Source: Hevea brasiliensis (taxonomy: Eukaryota; Streptophyta; Magnoliopsida; Malpighiales; Euphorbiaceae). From it: a stretch of 64,000 nucleotides of DNA. The notes under the pieces are model-generated. The model was not told where the DNA came from. It saw only the letters and a program-made list of their open reading frames with translations, and did not search any database. The stretch covers positions 72,679,760 through 72,743,759 of the forward strand of contig NC_079499.1 of assembly GCF_030052815.1 (NCBI RefSeq), read 5' to 3'. A program made the translations under genes and the position numbers. This document shows, one piece after another, positions 33,755 through 46,202 of the stretch (position 1 is the stretch's first letter; each line of letters begins with the position of its first letter).

Positions 33755-33785
33755 GTCATGCCTTACAGTGGGGTAGGGTGTGACA
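33755..33785 (+). repeat. Gypsy F 3' LTR, terminal remnant
   Basis: GTCATGCCTTACAGTGGGG... up to TGACA matches the last bases of the 5' LTR (33258-33288) with one or two differences. Confidence 0.85.
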
Positions 33786-33790
33786 CCCGA

Positions 33791-35984
33791 TGTACAAATA
33801 GTGTGGCTAAAAAGCCATATAGTCAATCTGGCGATAAGGTAAGTATAATAACACAACACGTATAGCCGTAGGCTATTAAAGTCACTGTGCAACATAATAT
33901 GCCGTAAAAGCACAGTATGGTATAAAGCCATTTACCAAACAGTTGTCAGAATCCTATTGGCATGCCAACCTATCTAAACTAGTTAACTAGGCAAACTAGG
34001 GCACATTACAAATTAATTATTTAATTCTTCATTCTGAGTTGTATAGACCAAGATATGGTCAATTTACTGAAGCTGGACAGATTTCACCTTTTGTGCAAAA
34101 TTTGATCAATTTTAGGTCATATTTAGTTCTGGTAGTTTTTGTACCTGAACTTGTGCAAGCTATTTGACTTGGTTCTGGCCATTTTTGGGCTTTGGTGTCT
34201 TCATAAGAATTGTAGCTCTATGTCTAAACTATCAATGGTAAAAATTTCAGGTCAATTAGACCTGTTTTGAGTGAGTTCTGGTCATCCTAATGACTACTGT
34301 TCATATGGTAAAAAATCTGAGTTTGCAAGGTTGCCATTCCGGATTTGGTAATTTTTAAGGTCAATTTCTAGGCAGAATTTTGGCAACATTTCTTCATGAA
34401 AATTGGCCTATTTAGTGTCTAGTTTCACCCCCCTTTGGCCTCATACCAATTGGGTTTACAGTTTTGTACTTATGACCTAATTTAGGTGCTGTCAACACAC
34501 ACAACCTGCATTTGAATATTACACTTCCAATTTTGACAATCCTCCTCCTCCTAATACTTCAATATTCAATCCTGGCACTTCTATGTATATTGTACACAAT
34601 TCTAGCAAGCATTTTGGGCAGAATACTAAAGTGCTCAATGCACAGAATACACTATTAAAGTTCAACATTTACATCCACCCAAATTCAATGTATATGAATA
34701 CTTATATTACACATACACTTCCATGGCAATTATACAAACTGCCCACAATTCAACACCATCATATTTCATTAATAAATTTCATAAACTCACACACAAATTC
34801 ATGATATTTAAGGCTACCTAGCATGGCAGTTTACTAAAGCATCAAAGTCCCACTTTTACACCCTTAATTCAAGCACTAACATACACATCCATAGATATTA
34901 ACCTACTACAACTTCCATTTGAATTAATCAATCTTAAATCCCATCCATTAGAGGTAAGAAAAACTCAAATATAACAAACCTTCATGGCTACCGAAAATGG
35001 ACAAGTACATATCTCAATATTTCCTTCCTTTCTCTTCACCAAATTACTCACCTCAACCTAAACACAAGGTTTACTAAAGCAAGGGAGAGGATTTGGACAC
35101 TTACCTCTTGAGAGCTTTCTTAAACTTCACCAAATCTTGTTTTTCTTGTTGCCAATAACTTACGCAAGGTGAGTAGGCAAGTTTTAATGAAGGATCCAAG
35201 TGGAAATGATGGCTTGATGATGGAGAGAGGAAGCTTCATGCATGGGCGGCCATGGAGGTTTTGGTTGGGATATTCATTTTGGCAAGATGAAGTTTGATGA
35301 AGAAGAAGATGACATTGAGTGGAATCTGCTGTCCCAAGGTCCCATATGTCTCCCTAATTAGGAGTTAGTGGAGCACTAATCTTATTTTTATTGTTTAATT
35401 ATTCCAAGTTTCTTAATTTGCACATTTATCTCAATTCTTTCACTATTTACATAATGTATTTTATTTTAATTTTTCATGACATTTTCAAAGTGTAATATCA
35501 TTTATTTTTAATGGACATTGAGGTCAAAAGGCAACCCTAGGTGTCAAATGACCAAAATGTCCCTTTTCGGATTGTATTCGTGATTTTTCTGTAACACCGA
35601 TTTTTGTCTGCTTCTCGATTTTTCATTTTTTTCTTTGTACTAATTTATTAATTTTTCTTTGATAATTCTAGTGTTAATTATATTTCAATAAACCTTTAAT
35701 TATGTCTCAAAATTTAATTTCGAGGGTTCCTCGCAGTCCTGGTGTCGGCAACGGCCTTCCCGGTGCGGTCACCCATCGCTGCGGTGCCGGCTCGTTTAAC
35801 TTAGTTTCATTTTCTCTCTTTTATTTTTCTTTAATTTTTCTAGTATTTTCTTTTTATTTATTTCATCATCATATGTCTGTTCACTATCACCGAAGTGTAG
35901 TTCCAAATATCCTGACTTGCCTGGACTGATATTAAGTCACCGGAGCAACAAAACATACAGAACACATACAGTGGGGATGTTACA
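33791..35984 (-). repeat. Gypsy B 5' LTR, right segment
   Basis: Resumes TGTACAAATAGTGTGGC, the counterpart of 21339 onward in the other LTR, and ends GGGGATGTTACA. Compared with that copy it lacks about 330 bp at about 34033. No gene; open frames are shadows. Confidence 0.9.
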
Positions 35985-37584
35985 AACTTGCTGGTCCTGG
36001 AAATTGATCAAATGAACAATGTTTGTTCATTTGGCTATAACTCAGTGTAAAAATATCCAAATAACCTAAATTTTATATCAATAGAAAACTTAGACAATTT
36101 AGAACAACTTTCATGTAGAACACAAACTCAAATTTTTAACTTAACCAAATGAAATTGCTAGCCAAAATTTAGCTACCAAATCTGGCAAAGCCCAGACTGT
36201 CCAGAATTCTGGGTACAGGTCAATCCGGCCAGTTATGGTAAATTGACCATAACTTGAGCTATAAAACTCCAAATAGAGTGATTCAAAAAGGGAATTAAAG
36301 AAAACACATAAAGGAACAACTTTCATAAAGAAAGTTTTGTCAAAATTCTACTGTAGTAAGGTCCAATGAAACAGTAAACTTGGACCTCAAATTCTGAAAA
36401 ATTGAAATAAAACCTAGGAGGCTAGGAATTGAGTTTGGCAATCAATGCCAACAAAAATAAAGTAAAAAATATGGCATCTTGGTGAATTTTGGCTCAACAA
36501 ATTTATTATAAATCAAAATGTCAACCTTTGAATGGAAATGGTCAAATGAATAGTAACCACTACATTATGTGATGTAGAAAATCAAACTATAAGAACCATT
36601 GTAGTTATTAATATAGGATGTGGTAGGTAAATTGTGAATGGTGAATTTGAGTGACACTAGGATTTAAGGAAAATTTAGCTAAATTTAAAATCCATGAAAT
36701 ATTCATGGATTACTTGAAATATGAATGATAATTCACCTAAATCATGGGGAATAGATAGTTAGGGCTTATATGCCCATTACAAATAGAATTCATGATACAT
36801 TAGTAATACAATTGGAAATATAAAATTGTAATTAGCGTAAGTGAATTGTCAAATGTATAAATGAGATGAAGTCAACATGAGAAATTATGTTTCATTGTAA
36901 TTAGAATAATAATAATATCCTACCCAATAAGTGGTATATGAGAGGAATTAGGGTGAATTATGGATACTTGTTCTCATCATGAGAAAAAGCGAAATTAAAA
37001 TTAATACATAAATAAGTTTGTATCTCAACTACATTGCTAGGGAAAATTTAATTTTCAGTTTTGGACCTCATAATATATTCATAATACAACTGGGAATATA
37101 AAATGTGAATTATATATATATGGACTGTTAAATGTGAAAATGAGGCGAAATTATCACTAGGACTTATGCCTCTTTTGTAACTAGAAATTAATACCTTACA
37201 TAATTAATAGCATATGAGAAACAAAAAGAATGTTTTGAGTACAATGGTACATGAGAACCATTGTTGTGAATTGTGATCAACACAAATGATATAATAAATG
37301 AATGTATAAATTATGATAAATGCATAATTTATGTAAAATTGTATTCTAAAAATTTATATTTCTATTACGAATAGAATTGAAATGTTATAAATTATAATTG
37401 GAATTTATCATGAAATAATGAAATAATAAAACATAACATATTAACACTTAATGGTACTTATGTGCCCATGTATTGCCTAGACACGTGTGTCAGATTGGAT
37501 AGATTGACATGTCAATAGGGTATTATTTTAGCAGTACTGCATAAGGCTTTATGCCTATTTTCTTTGGTTATTTTACGTTAAGGT
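35985..37584 (+). repeat. Gypsy A 5' LTR right segment and leader
   Basis: Begins with the target-duplication copy AACTT and continues the LTR of A: GAATTGCTAGCC..., CATAACTTGAGCTATAAAACT near 36250, and ATTGCCTAGACACGTGTGTC near 37470, matched in LTR S near 41890. The LTR 3' part, PBS and boundary are deleted; gag begins at 37585. Confidence 0.7.
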
Positions 37585-38460
37585 ATGGACCCAGAATCGC
37601 AGAGGGCAGTAGAGGAAGAAGTAGTAAGTCGTATCCCGACTGGGAGTGATGTTGGAAATCGGGGAGATCCTGCTCCACTAGTGCAAGAGGTGCCTGTACA
37701 ACCCCAACAAGCCTTGTTTGAGCAGATGACTGAATTCTTTCGACAGATGACTGGGGCTATTCCACCACTGCCTCAGCAAAAATTACCTTTGGGAAAAATC
37801 AGGAAGTGTGGAGCTGTAGATTTCAATGGTAGAAAAGAAAATGATTCTTCAGCGGCTGAGTATTGGTTAGAAAGGACTAAAAGAGTCCTGCAGCAGCTCC
37901 ATTGCACACCAGAATAGAGTTTGGAGTGTGCAGTTTCATTGCTACAAGAAGCTGCATATAGGTGGTGGAATGTCGTAACCAAGGTAGTGCCAACAGTCGA
38001 GGTGACTTGGGAATTCTTTTTGATAGAGTTCAGGAAGAAATATATTAGCTGTGTTCATGAAGAGGAACAGAAGAGAAGTGGTGATTAACATAAGAGAAAA
38101 TTTGGATAGTCTAGTAATAAGAGGCTGAAAGAATAGTTAAGTCAGACATCTAATCAAAGTTGGAGACCTAGACCCAGGCCTATACCTAGAAGAGGTCAAC
38201 CAGAGATATTAGTGGTGAGTGAACCAAGACTAGCAAGAAAATGTGGCCATTGTAACAATTGGCATAAAGGTGAATGTAGGGGATTGACTGGAGCCTGTTA
38301 TAGATGTGGGGCCATGGACCATCGTCTGAAAGATTGTCCTAAGAGGAATTTACCACGGACCCATACAGAGGTCGTGGAAGGACCAGGTGCAATAGTAACA
38401 CCACTTGCAAATGTCACCAAAGCCGGAGAGGAGCAAGATGCCCCAAATGTGAATTTAAGG
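37585..38460 (+). pseudogene. Gypsy A gag
   Basis: Starts MDPESQRAVEEEVVSR and holds the gag domain motifs IRKCGAVDFNGRKEND, EYWLERTKRVLQQLHC, AYRWWNVV and VTWEFFLIEFRKKYI; a TAG follows HCTPE at 37915-37917 and a frameshift with stops near 38085. The nucleocapsid part (38212-38460) has a non-canonical CGHCNNWHKGEC and then a canonical CCHC knuckle CYRCGAMDHRLKDC (about 38296-38337). The gag start is close to that of gypsy B. The frame ends at 38461 just where protease would begin, and no pol follows. Confidence 0.88.
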
Positions 38461-38637
38461 TAAAGTATCATTCCTTTATGATATGCCTAAGTGTATAATG
38501 ATAGATTTGAAAAGACTAAATAATACCATATATATAAAAGGTGTAGACAGAGGGAGCAATAGAAAGGTAAAAGAATTATCTCAGATACCTATAATCGATA
38601 AATTTTGAGGACAAAATTTTTGTTAGAGGGGAAGAAT
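38461..38637 (+). other. Short 3' internal remnant of gypsy A with polypurine tract
   Basis: About 175 bases replace all of pol. It ends with TTTTGAGGACAAAATTTT and the PPT TAGAGGGGAAGAAT (38624-38637), directly before a LTR start. Confidence 0.8.
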
Positions 38638-38724
38638 TATAACACCTTCACTTTAGATAGTCCGTACGTTCTACTGTTCTGATGACCAATGTCTGACCGG
38701 ACAGCTAGAATGTCTAGAACTATA
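38638..38724 (+). repeat. Gypsy A 3' LTR, first ~87 bp
   Basis: TATAACACCTTCACTTTAG (TG start mutated to TA), then TCCGTACGTTCTACTGTTC, matches the start of LTR S. It is cut near 38724 by Copia-2c. Confidence 0.75.
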
Positions 38725-38748
38725 TGTATACACTAGAGCATATCATTT
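38725..38748 (+). repeat. Copia-2c LTR, left fragment
   Basis: GTATACACTAGAGCATATCATTT corresponds to bases ~10-32 of the Copia-2 LTR. It continues at 43299 with AGTATGTATCTTG, after solo LTR S. Confidence 0.75.
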
Positions 38749-40830
38749 TGTAACATCCTCCCGGTAGCAACTCCGTACATTCTACTGTTCCGGTGACCGG
38801 TGTCAGTCCGGACAGCTAGAACGTCCGAAAAAATATTTAAATCAAAGTGAGGGACCATAATTAACTCAAATATTAATAAGAAAAATTTAGTAAAAATTTT
38901 AGAAATAAAATACAACCAAGTCGAATGAGCCGGTGCCCAAGCGATGGGTAACCTAGTAGGAAGTTGCGGTTCTCGCAACGAGGAGCCCTAGACCCGGGGG
39001 AAAAATTATAAAATAATTTTTGGGACTCCAGAGAAGGGTCATTGAGGTTCCTATGGCATTAGAATGCCAAGAAAATATTTAGAAAAATTTTTCAATCGGT
39101 ACAGACAAATTTGACCCGTTAAGCCAAACGGAGGGCATTTTGGTCATTTCGCCTTCAGAGGTGATTTTTGGCCAACTTGTCCAGTTGAGTAAATAATTAA
39201 TATGACATAAAATGTGAATAAATATTACTAAAAATTAATGTGAAAATGAGTAGAGAAAAGAAGAAAAGAAAATGAAAGAAAAACCTAAATATGACATCAC
39301 ATGATGTCATTTGGAGGGCTTCCACCAATCACAACCTAATAAGCCAAATTAAAAAGAGAAAAAATGACAAATGAAGACACAAAATTTCTGGTTCTTCTTC
39401 TTCATTTGGACGTGAATCTCTCCCTCTCCCTCCACCATTTTATCAAGCTTTGAACTTGATTTTCTCTTCATCCACTCACTAAAACCCATAAGTCTCTTCA
39501 TCAAAAATTAATCCCACACCTAGACAAAGCTTTTGGCAGCCTAGAAAAGGAAGGAAAGTGAAGTTTTAGCTTGAAGAAATCTGCCCTACAAGAGGTTAAA
39601 GTGAGGTTAGTGCTATCCTTTCACTCCCACTCCTTTAATCCTTGTTAAAGCATCATTTAAAGTTAAGAAATTGTAAGAGTTTGAAGTAAATTATATGTGT
39701 TAGGGCATCTTTAATTTTTGGCAGCCCTAAGGAAGGATGAGGTTGATTGTTTTAATGAATTTAGAATGGATAGAAATGATGTTTAAGGTATGAATATGCA
39801 TGGATGTTGAATTAGTGTGCTAATTGAGGTTTATGGGTAATTTAAATTGGACATTAGGGTTTTGAGAAGTGAAACTTGGATTTAGCTTATGGAATTGTGA
39901 AAGAACATTATAAGGGTCAATTAGTGACCATTTTAGGTATGTTGACCATGAATTGGACTGAAAAATAGTATAGCCAAGTGAATGTGTAGGCTGCCTTGTT
40001 AGTGCAGCAGAGGGACTGAAAATTCAGTCCACTTGCACAGCCATAACTTTGGCTGTGTAGGTCCAATTGATGTTTGGCCAATTGGACATGAAACTAGGCT
40101 TATAATGGCACATTTCTGCTGAAGAAACCAAGCCCAAAAGACCAAAGCAAGAGGACCAAAACTTGGCCCCAATCCGGACACACTGCAACAGCCCCTGCAG
40201 AATTGACCAAATGAAAAACTGTTCATTTGGCCATAACTCACTGTAGATTTGGTCAATTGACCTGAAATTTTTATAGCAACAAGATATGATATAGACAAAC
40301 AACTTTCATGAAGAACATTACCCCAAATTATGCCATTAACCCATTCAAATTATTGGGCAAAGTTAAGTTATGAAACCTGCAACTCTGCAGATTTTCACTT
40401 GAGCAGTAATGTTTGGATGGCTATAACTCTCTCTGGAAAACTCGGATTTAGGCGATTCTTGAACCGATGGAAACCTAAGGCATAGTAGAACATTTAATAT
40501 GAAGAAAGTTAGGCCAAATTATGAACTTAACTTGATCAAATTACTGACCAAAGTTGGACCAAAATCTGCCAAAACCCAAAATTTCAGCAGGAACAGTACC
40601 CATGAACAGTAAACTTATTTTGGCCATAACTTGAGCTAAAAAAATCCAAATGGAGTGATTCAAAAAAAGAAATTCAACTAGACAAAATAAGAAACATTTT
40701 CTATGAAGGAAGTTTTGTCAAATTCCAACAGTAAATCGACCAATGAAACAGTGCAACTTCGGAGCACCAAAACCGAAAATTGGCAATTTTGCCAAAATGA
40801 CCTAAGTTTTGAGAAAGTGACCAAAACTAA

Positions 40831-41136
40831 CAAGTTTTAAATGAAAAATGTAGTATGTTTGAAGTGCCAAAGTCAATGTACATATTTTCTATGCAAAAGT
40901 CAACATTTTAGTTGACTAATGAAGTGAATAGTGACATGAAAACTTGAAATAAGCTTGGAAATGGATTTGGTAATTGATTCCAACAAGTTTTAAATGCAAA
41001 ATGTGGTACATCGGGAGTGTTAAAACCAATGTACCTATTGTCTATGCAAAAGTCAACATTTTTGTTGACCAATGAGGTGAATAGTGACACCAAAACTTGA
41101 AATTCAAAATTTGAAATTAGAAATGCATCTAGGGGA
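40831..41136 (+). repeat. Diverged 153-bp tandem duplication in LTR S
   Basis: CAAGTTTTAAATG begins at 40831 and at 40984, and both units contain CTATGCAAAAGTCAACATTT and GTGAATAGTGACA in the same order. A weaker third copy follows at about 41159-41280. Confidence 0.85.
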
Positions 41137-41961
41137 CTTTAAATTGCAATTGGCAATTAATACTAGTAAATGTAAAACCCAAAATGTGGGATCTTGGTGT
41201 AATTAGAATTAATATATCCCTTAAGTATAAAAAGGTCAATATTTTGGTTGACTAGTATGGTGAATAGTAATCAAAATGATTAGTGAATTAAGATGAAGAC
41301 CTAGAACCAATTCTAAGCTTAAATGCTTAGAATTGTATGACAAATATGGACTATGCATCCTAGTCAAAATTGTTAAAAAGAAATTTAGGCCATAAATTTG
41401 AAATCCATGAAATATTCATGGATTACTTGAAACATGAAAAATAAGTCACCTAATTGATGTGAATAGATAGTTAGGGCATATATGCCCATCATAAATGGAA
41501 TTCATAAAATATTAGTAACTCAACTTGAAATATAAAATTTGTAATTACATAAATAGATTCTTGAATGTATAAATGAGAAAAGAAAAATGTTTTGAATACA
41601 ATGGTACATGTGAACCATTGCTTAGAATTGTGATCAATATGAATAACATAATGAATGAATAAATGAACCATATTAATGTATGAATGAGACATTAGTTCTC
41701 ATTATTGTAGAGAGGAGAAATATTTTGAGTACAATGGTATATGAATACCATTATTGTGAATTGTGATCAATAGGAATGATGTAAGGAATGTATGAATATT
41801 ATGATCAATGTACAAATTATGAAATTTATCGTGAAATAATAAAGACATAAAACACAACATATTAATATTTGATGATATTATATGCCCTTGTATTGCCTAG
41901 ACATGTGTGTCAGATTGGATAGTTTGGCATGCCAATAGGGTATTGTTTTAGCAGTACTGCG

Positions 41962-42066
41962 AAAGGCTTTATGCCTGTATTCATGGCTTTATGCCCATAT
42001 TCATGGCTTTTATGCCCGTATTCATGGCTTTTATGCCCGATTATGTGATATCATGGCTTTTTAGCC
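41962..42066 (+). repeat. 21-bp minisatellite (TTCATGGCTTTTATGCCCGTA)n
   Basis: Four to five units of 18-21 bp. Each carries GGC-TTTTAT-GCC, a small inverted repeat. Confidence 0.9.
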
Positions 42067-43298
42067 ATACTGACTGCATACATGGTTGACGTTCTGCGTC
42101 CCATGGTATGACGGCCAGAGGCACCGCGGTGTCCAGTGCCAACGACCCGTTATCCAGTTTAGTCAGCCTGTCGTAGGTCACTTAGGCAGTGTAATTTATT
42201 GAAATAAATTAAGACTATTAGTAATTAAAAACATTAGAGATCAAATAAATGAGTTAATAAGACTTCAAAAGAATTAGTTACAATTATGAAATGATCCAAA
42301 CCACATAAAAATTGTTAAGTAAAATGATAAGAGAGTTGCAAAAATTGGTATAACTTAACTAAATATTTTAAATGTACCTTCTATTGCCATATGAATATAA
42401 ATTGAGCATTTTTATTAATTTTGTATATCGTACATTATCACTGTGAATTTCAGAATTAAACGCTTCCAAAGCGAAACAAATGAGAACAAAAGATAATTAA
42501 CATTAGACACATTGTATTAAATAAAATTGATTCTTAAGCATTCAAATTATGCTCTGTTCTTTCTTTATTTGTATATATTATTTCTTGTTATATTATTGCA
42601 CCACTAAGCAGAAATGCTTAGCACGATGGAATTGCTTCCTCGCGCAGGTACTGAAGGTAAAAACCAGTGGTATCGATCGAGATTTTTGGAGTCCAGATCT
42701 GCGAAGTGTCAAAGAGTTCAAGATTGTCACCTCCTCAGCAATGCATGTAGATAGGGCTCATTTTATACATGTTATGTATATTGTTCATTCCTAGCACATT
42801 GTAAATTATTTGTATATCTTGTACAAAATAAACTCATGTAATTAACCTATGAATTATGGAAGCTATTGAAAGTAAGTATTTTAGTATGTGAATTGAATTT
42901 GAGTTATAATAAGATTATACTTGTGAATATTGAGATATTGAAAATCTAATGAGATTTCTGAGAAATCTGGATACTGTATTGAGATACATTATGTTTGAAA
43001 ATTTTTGAGACTATTAAGTTTGAGAAATTGAGTATATATTGAAATTGTCTTTGGCAGGTTCAGAAGAACTGTTAGTCCAAATTACAGCCGACACTTTGTC
43101 GGATTATCGTTAAAATTTTTGAAATTTCCAATTTAGTTAGATTTTGATAAAAGTAAAAATAGCCTAAATCTTCAATAAAGTTTTTGAATAAATAAATCAA
43201 GGACTGTAATGAAATCAGATAAAAAAGAGTGCTCCGGCACACTGAGTGGCATAACTTGCTCGGCTACACTGTAGTCGGGTAAGGGGTGTCACACAGTT

Positions 43299-44078
43299 AG
43301 TATGTATCTTGTACATGTTTTATTAATAAAAAAGGCATTTTCACTTTTTCATTTACATAATATATTTATGTGTAATAGAAAAGGTCCATTGATATTTTAT
43401 TAGAAATTCTATTCTTAAGTTGTTAAGAATATAAGTGACAGTATTTCTAGCATAAAGTATCATAAATTGGTTCACAATCGAGGATACTTCACAATAAGGG
43501 CATGACTTATCCAGAAAGATTATAATCATGTTTGTTCCCAAGTTATTTATATGAGATGTAAATAAAATGGAATGGTGAGTCTCATGCCATATAACAAACA
43601 TGATAGGCACTTATGCATGATAAGTAGGCTGAACCAGTGTCATTTATGACAAGCACATGGAGTTTACTCTTGTCAATGCATTGTCACAAATCATATCAGT
43701 GCATATAATCTTAGACCTGAGATAGCATAGTTATCTTGTATATAGGTGGTTTGAGTTTGATATTGCTTTCATACTTGTACTTTGTATGGGTATATGGGCA
43801 TGTGTTGGCTCCTACCAGTTATATATGGAGATAGGTGTTGATCAAGATGGAATCTGTTACCCTAAGTAAATAGGGATAAAATCCTATGTTCATTTAATTA
43901 TTCTCGATGTTTCAAGTTCCTGGCCAGGACAGACAGATTTAATCAGAAAAAGTTTTTTATGAGAAAATCTTTTTAATTAAGAACTGGAATTAAAAGAGAA
44001 CATAATATTCATAGCAAATGGGGTTTGACATAAACCATGACTCCAGCTCGAATTGGGATTTTGTAACAGAGACATTCT
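43299..44078 (+). repeat. Copia-2c LTR, right fragment
   Basis: Runs AGTATGTATCTTGTACATG to GTAACAGAGACATTCT, collinear with 18030-18808 of Copia-2b. It stops exactly where Copia-2d begins (44079), and the expected next bases after ATTCT are missing. Confidence 0.88.
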
Positions 44079-46188
44079 TGAAGGAGCGAAAGCATGAAAA
44101 ACATAAGTTTAGTTCATTGAATTCAAAATTTTTCTTCTAGGGTGTCATGCATCATGCAAGATTCATTATTTATCTATTTGAATTCAATGTTAAACAGCAT
44201 ATTAAAAATCTTTTAATATGTTTTTGGATCTACATTTGCCATTTAAGATTTTAGAATTAACAGATTAATTCATTAGAACCCTAAATTAGATCAAGAACAA
44301 GTGCACTAAACTTTTGATGCACTGCAGTTGAGTTTGACACCTTTGGGATGCGCCTAGGATACCAGATGTTATCCCTCTAGCTTGTCCACATTAAGATCAC
44401 CATTGGCAGCCCCTTGAACAGCTTCTCAAGTCTTTTCAATCAATTACAAATTCAAGTTTTTCCTTTAGAGAGATTACAGATGTATATAGGACACTAGAAA
44501 TGATTTCTAGTATTTTTAATTCAAGAGAATATTGGCAATTCTCTTTGAATTGATGAGAGATTTAGAAGAAGAGAGGAAGAGGTTACCAAGGGTGGTAGCA
44601 AATATGAAAGAAGTGGCAGCTTGTTCTTTTATTTTTTCATCCTTTCTCTTATATAGCTAGGTCATCACTTAAAACCGTTGCCACATGTCATCTTTTGATT
44701 GGCTCTTGGTTTAATTGAACCAATCACATTGAGCCAAGTGTTAAACCTAGATTTAATCTTGACTTTGATCATCTTACATGATTAAAAGACATAGCAAGCT
44801 TATGTGTAGTGCCATGTGTCACCATCTCATGGTGCCACATGTCATCCTGTGAAATGACCAAAATACCCTTGTATCTTAATTTTGAGTTCTTAACCCTAAA
44901 TAATTATTTCTCTTCTTCTAATCAATTTATATTAAATATAAATAAATTAATTAATCTCTATTAATTAATTTCTGATAATTAAATTCATATTTAAACACTT
45001 TAAATATAAATTTAACTTATACTATACATCCAATAACCTAGATTTGGTTTCAAGCCATGCTAGGAACTTTGTAATCTAATTGCAAACCAAACCTATTTAA
45101 TTAATCAATTAAGCTCTTTAATTAATTAATTAAATCACATTTAACTTGGTGATTACTTGTGTATGTGTGTGACTCACTAAGCTTATCACTAATTAGCAAT
45201 GAGATATGATATCAACTCTTAATATCATTAGAACTCTTTCTTACCATAAATGATTTCTCTAAATCATTTTATGCAGCTCATGGACTATGGTTAATACCTA
45301 GCATAGCATGCCATAGCCACCCAATTAGTAATAAGGTTTACCTTAAATGAACCTATAATCATATATTACTATGCACTAGAATCTCTCTGTTACAAAATCC
45401 CAATTCGAGCTGGAGTCATGTTTTATATCAAACGCCATTTGCTATGAATATTATGTTCTCTTTTAATTCCAGTTCTTGATAAAAAGATTTTTCTCATTAG
45501 AAACTATTCTCTGATTAAATCTATCTGTCCTAGCCAGAAACTTGAAACATCAAGAATAATTAAATGAACATAGGATTTTATCCCTATTTACTTAGGGTAA
45601 CACATTCCATCTTGATCAACATCTACCTTCATATATAACTAGTAGGAGCTAACACATGCCCATATACCCATACACAGTACAAGTATAAAAGCAGTATCAA
45701 ACTCAAGCCACCTATATACAAGATAACTGTGCTATCTTAGGTCTAAAGATTATATGAACTCATATGATTTATGACAATGCATTGACAAGAGTAAACTCCA
45801 TGTGCTTGTTATAAATGTCACTGATTCGGCCTACTTATCATGCATAAGTGCCTATCATGTTTCTTATATGGCATGAGACTCACCATTCCATCTTATTTAT
45901 ATCTCATATAAATCCATTGAGAACAAACGTGAATATAATCTTTCTGGATAATTCATGTCCTTATTGTGAAGTATCCTCAATTGTGAACCAATTTATGGTA
46001 CTTTGTGCTAGAAATACTATCACTCATATTCTTAACAAATTAAGAATAGAATTTCTAGCAAAATATCAATGGACATTTTCTATTACACATAATTATATTA
46101 TGTAAATGGAAAAGTGAAAATGCATTTTATTAATCAAATATGTACAAGATACATATAAAATGATATGCTCTAGGGCATACTACTAACA
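44079..46188 (-). repeat. Copia-2d 3' LTR (2110 bp)
   Basis: Plus strand runs TGAAGGAGCGAAAGC to GCATACTACTAACA, so the minus strand reads TGTTAGTAGTATGCCC...CTCCTTCA. Length and ends agree with the Copia-2b LTR. Confidence 0.9.
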
Positions 46189-46201
46189 ATCTCTCACCAG
46201 C
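46189..46201 (-). other. Polypurine tract of Copia-2d
   Basis: Minus strand GCTGGTGAGAGAT directly before TGTTAG; one base differs from the GGGAGAT form of Copia-2b. Confidence 0.75.
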
Positions 46202-46202
46202 A

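Larger units (their letters stand above)
29591..33785 (+). mobile_element. Gypsy F: 5' LTR, gag stub and the last bases of a 3' LTR
   Basis: Inserted in the 5' LTR of B with target duplication CCCGG (29586-29590) and CCCGA (33786-33790). It has a full 5' LTR, PBS, about 280 bp of gag, then only the last ~31 bases of a 3' LTR ending GGGTGTGACA. All pol and nearly all of the 3' LTR are gone, although both outer ends are preserved. Confidence 0.9.
20423..35984 (-). mobile_element. Gypsy B: nearly complete chromovirus-type element with nested F
   Basis: Minus-strand element with both LTRs (3' copy 20423-23853; 5' copy 28682-29590 plus 33791-35984), PBS, gag, protease, RT, RNase H, integrase, chromodomain and PPT. 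Flanking target duplications are AACCT and AACTT, one mismatch. Its 5' LTR holds gypsy F (29591-33785). LTR copies differ at about 15 of the first 220 aligned bases by eye, and stops break the coding region, so it is an old insertion. Confidence 0.92.
38749..43293 (+). repeat. Gypsy S: solo LTR of 4545 bp
   Basis: Ends TGTAACATCC...GGGTGTCACA with target duplications CATTT (38744-38748) and CAGTT (43294-43298), one mismatch. No PBS, coding region or PPT inside. It is the same family as the LTRs of gypsy D (47407-56414, opposite strand) and A. It contains ~200-bp modules (40040-40800), a 153-bp duplication (40831-41136) and a 21-bp minisatellite (41962-42066). Confidence 0.88.

Noticed and set aside
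39999..40302. Minus-strand frames of 92-99 codons
   Set aside because: Antisense translation of the same modules in solo LTR S, not a gene.
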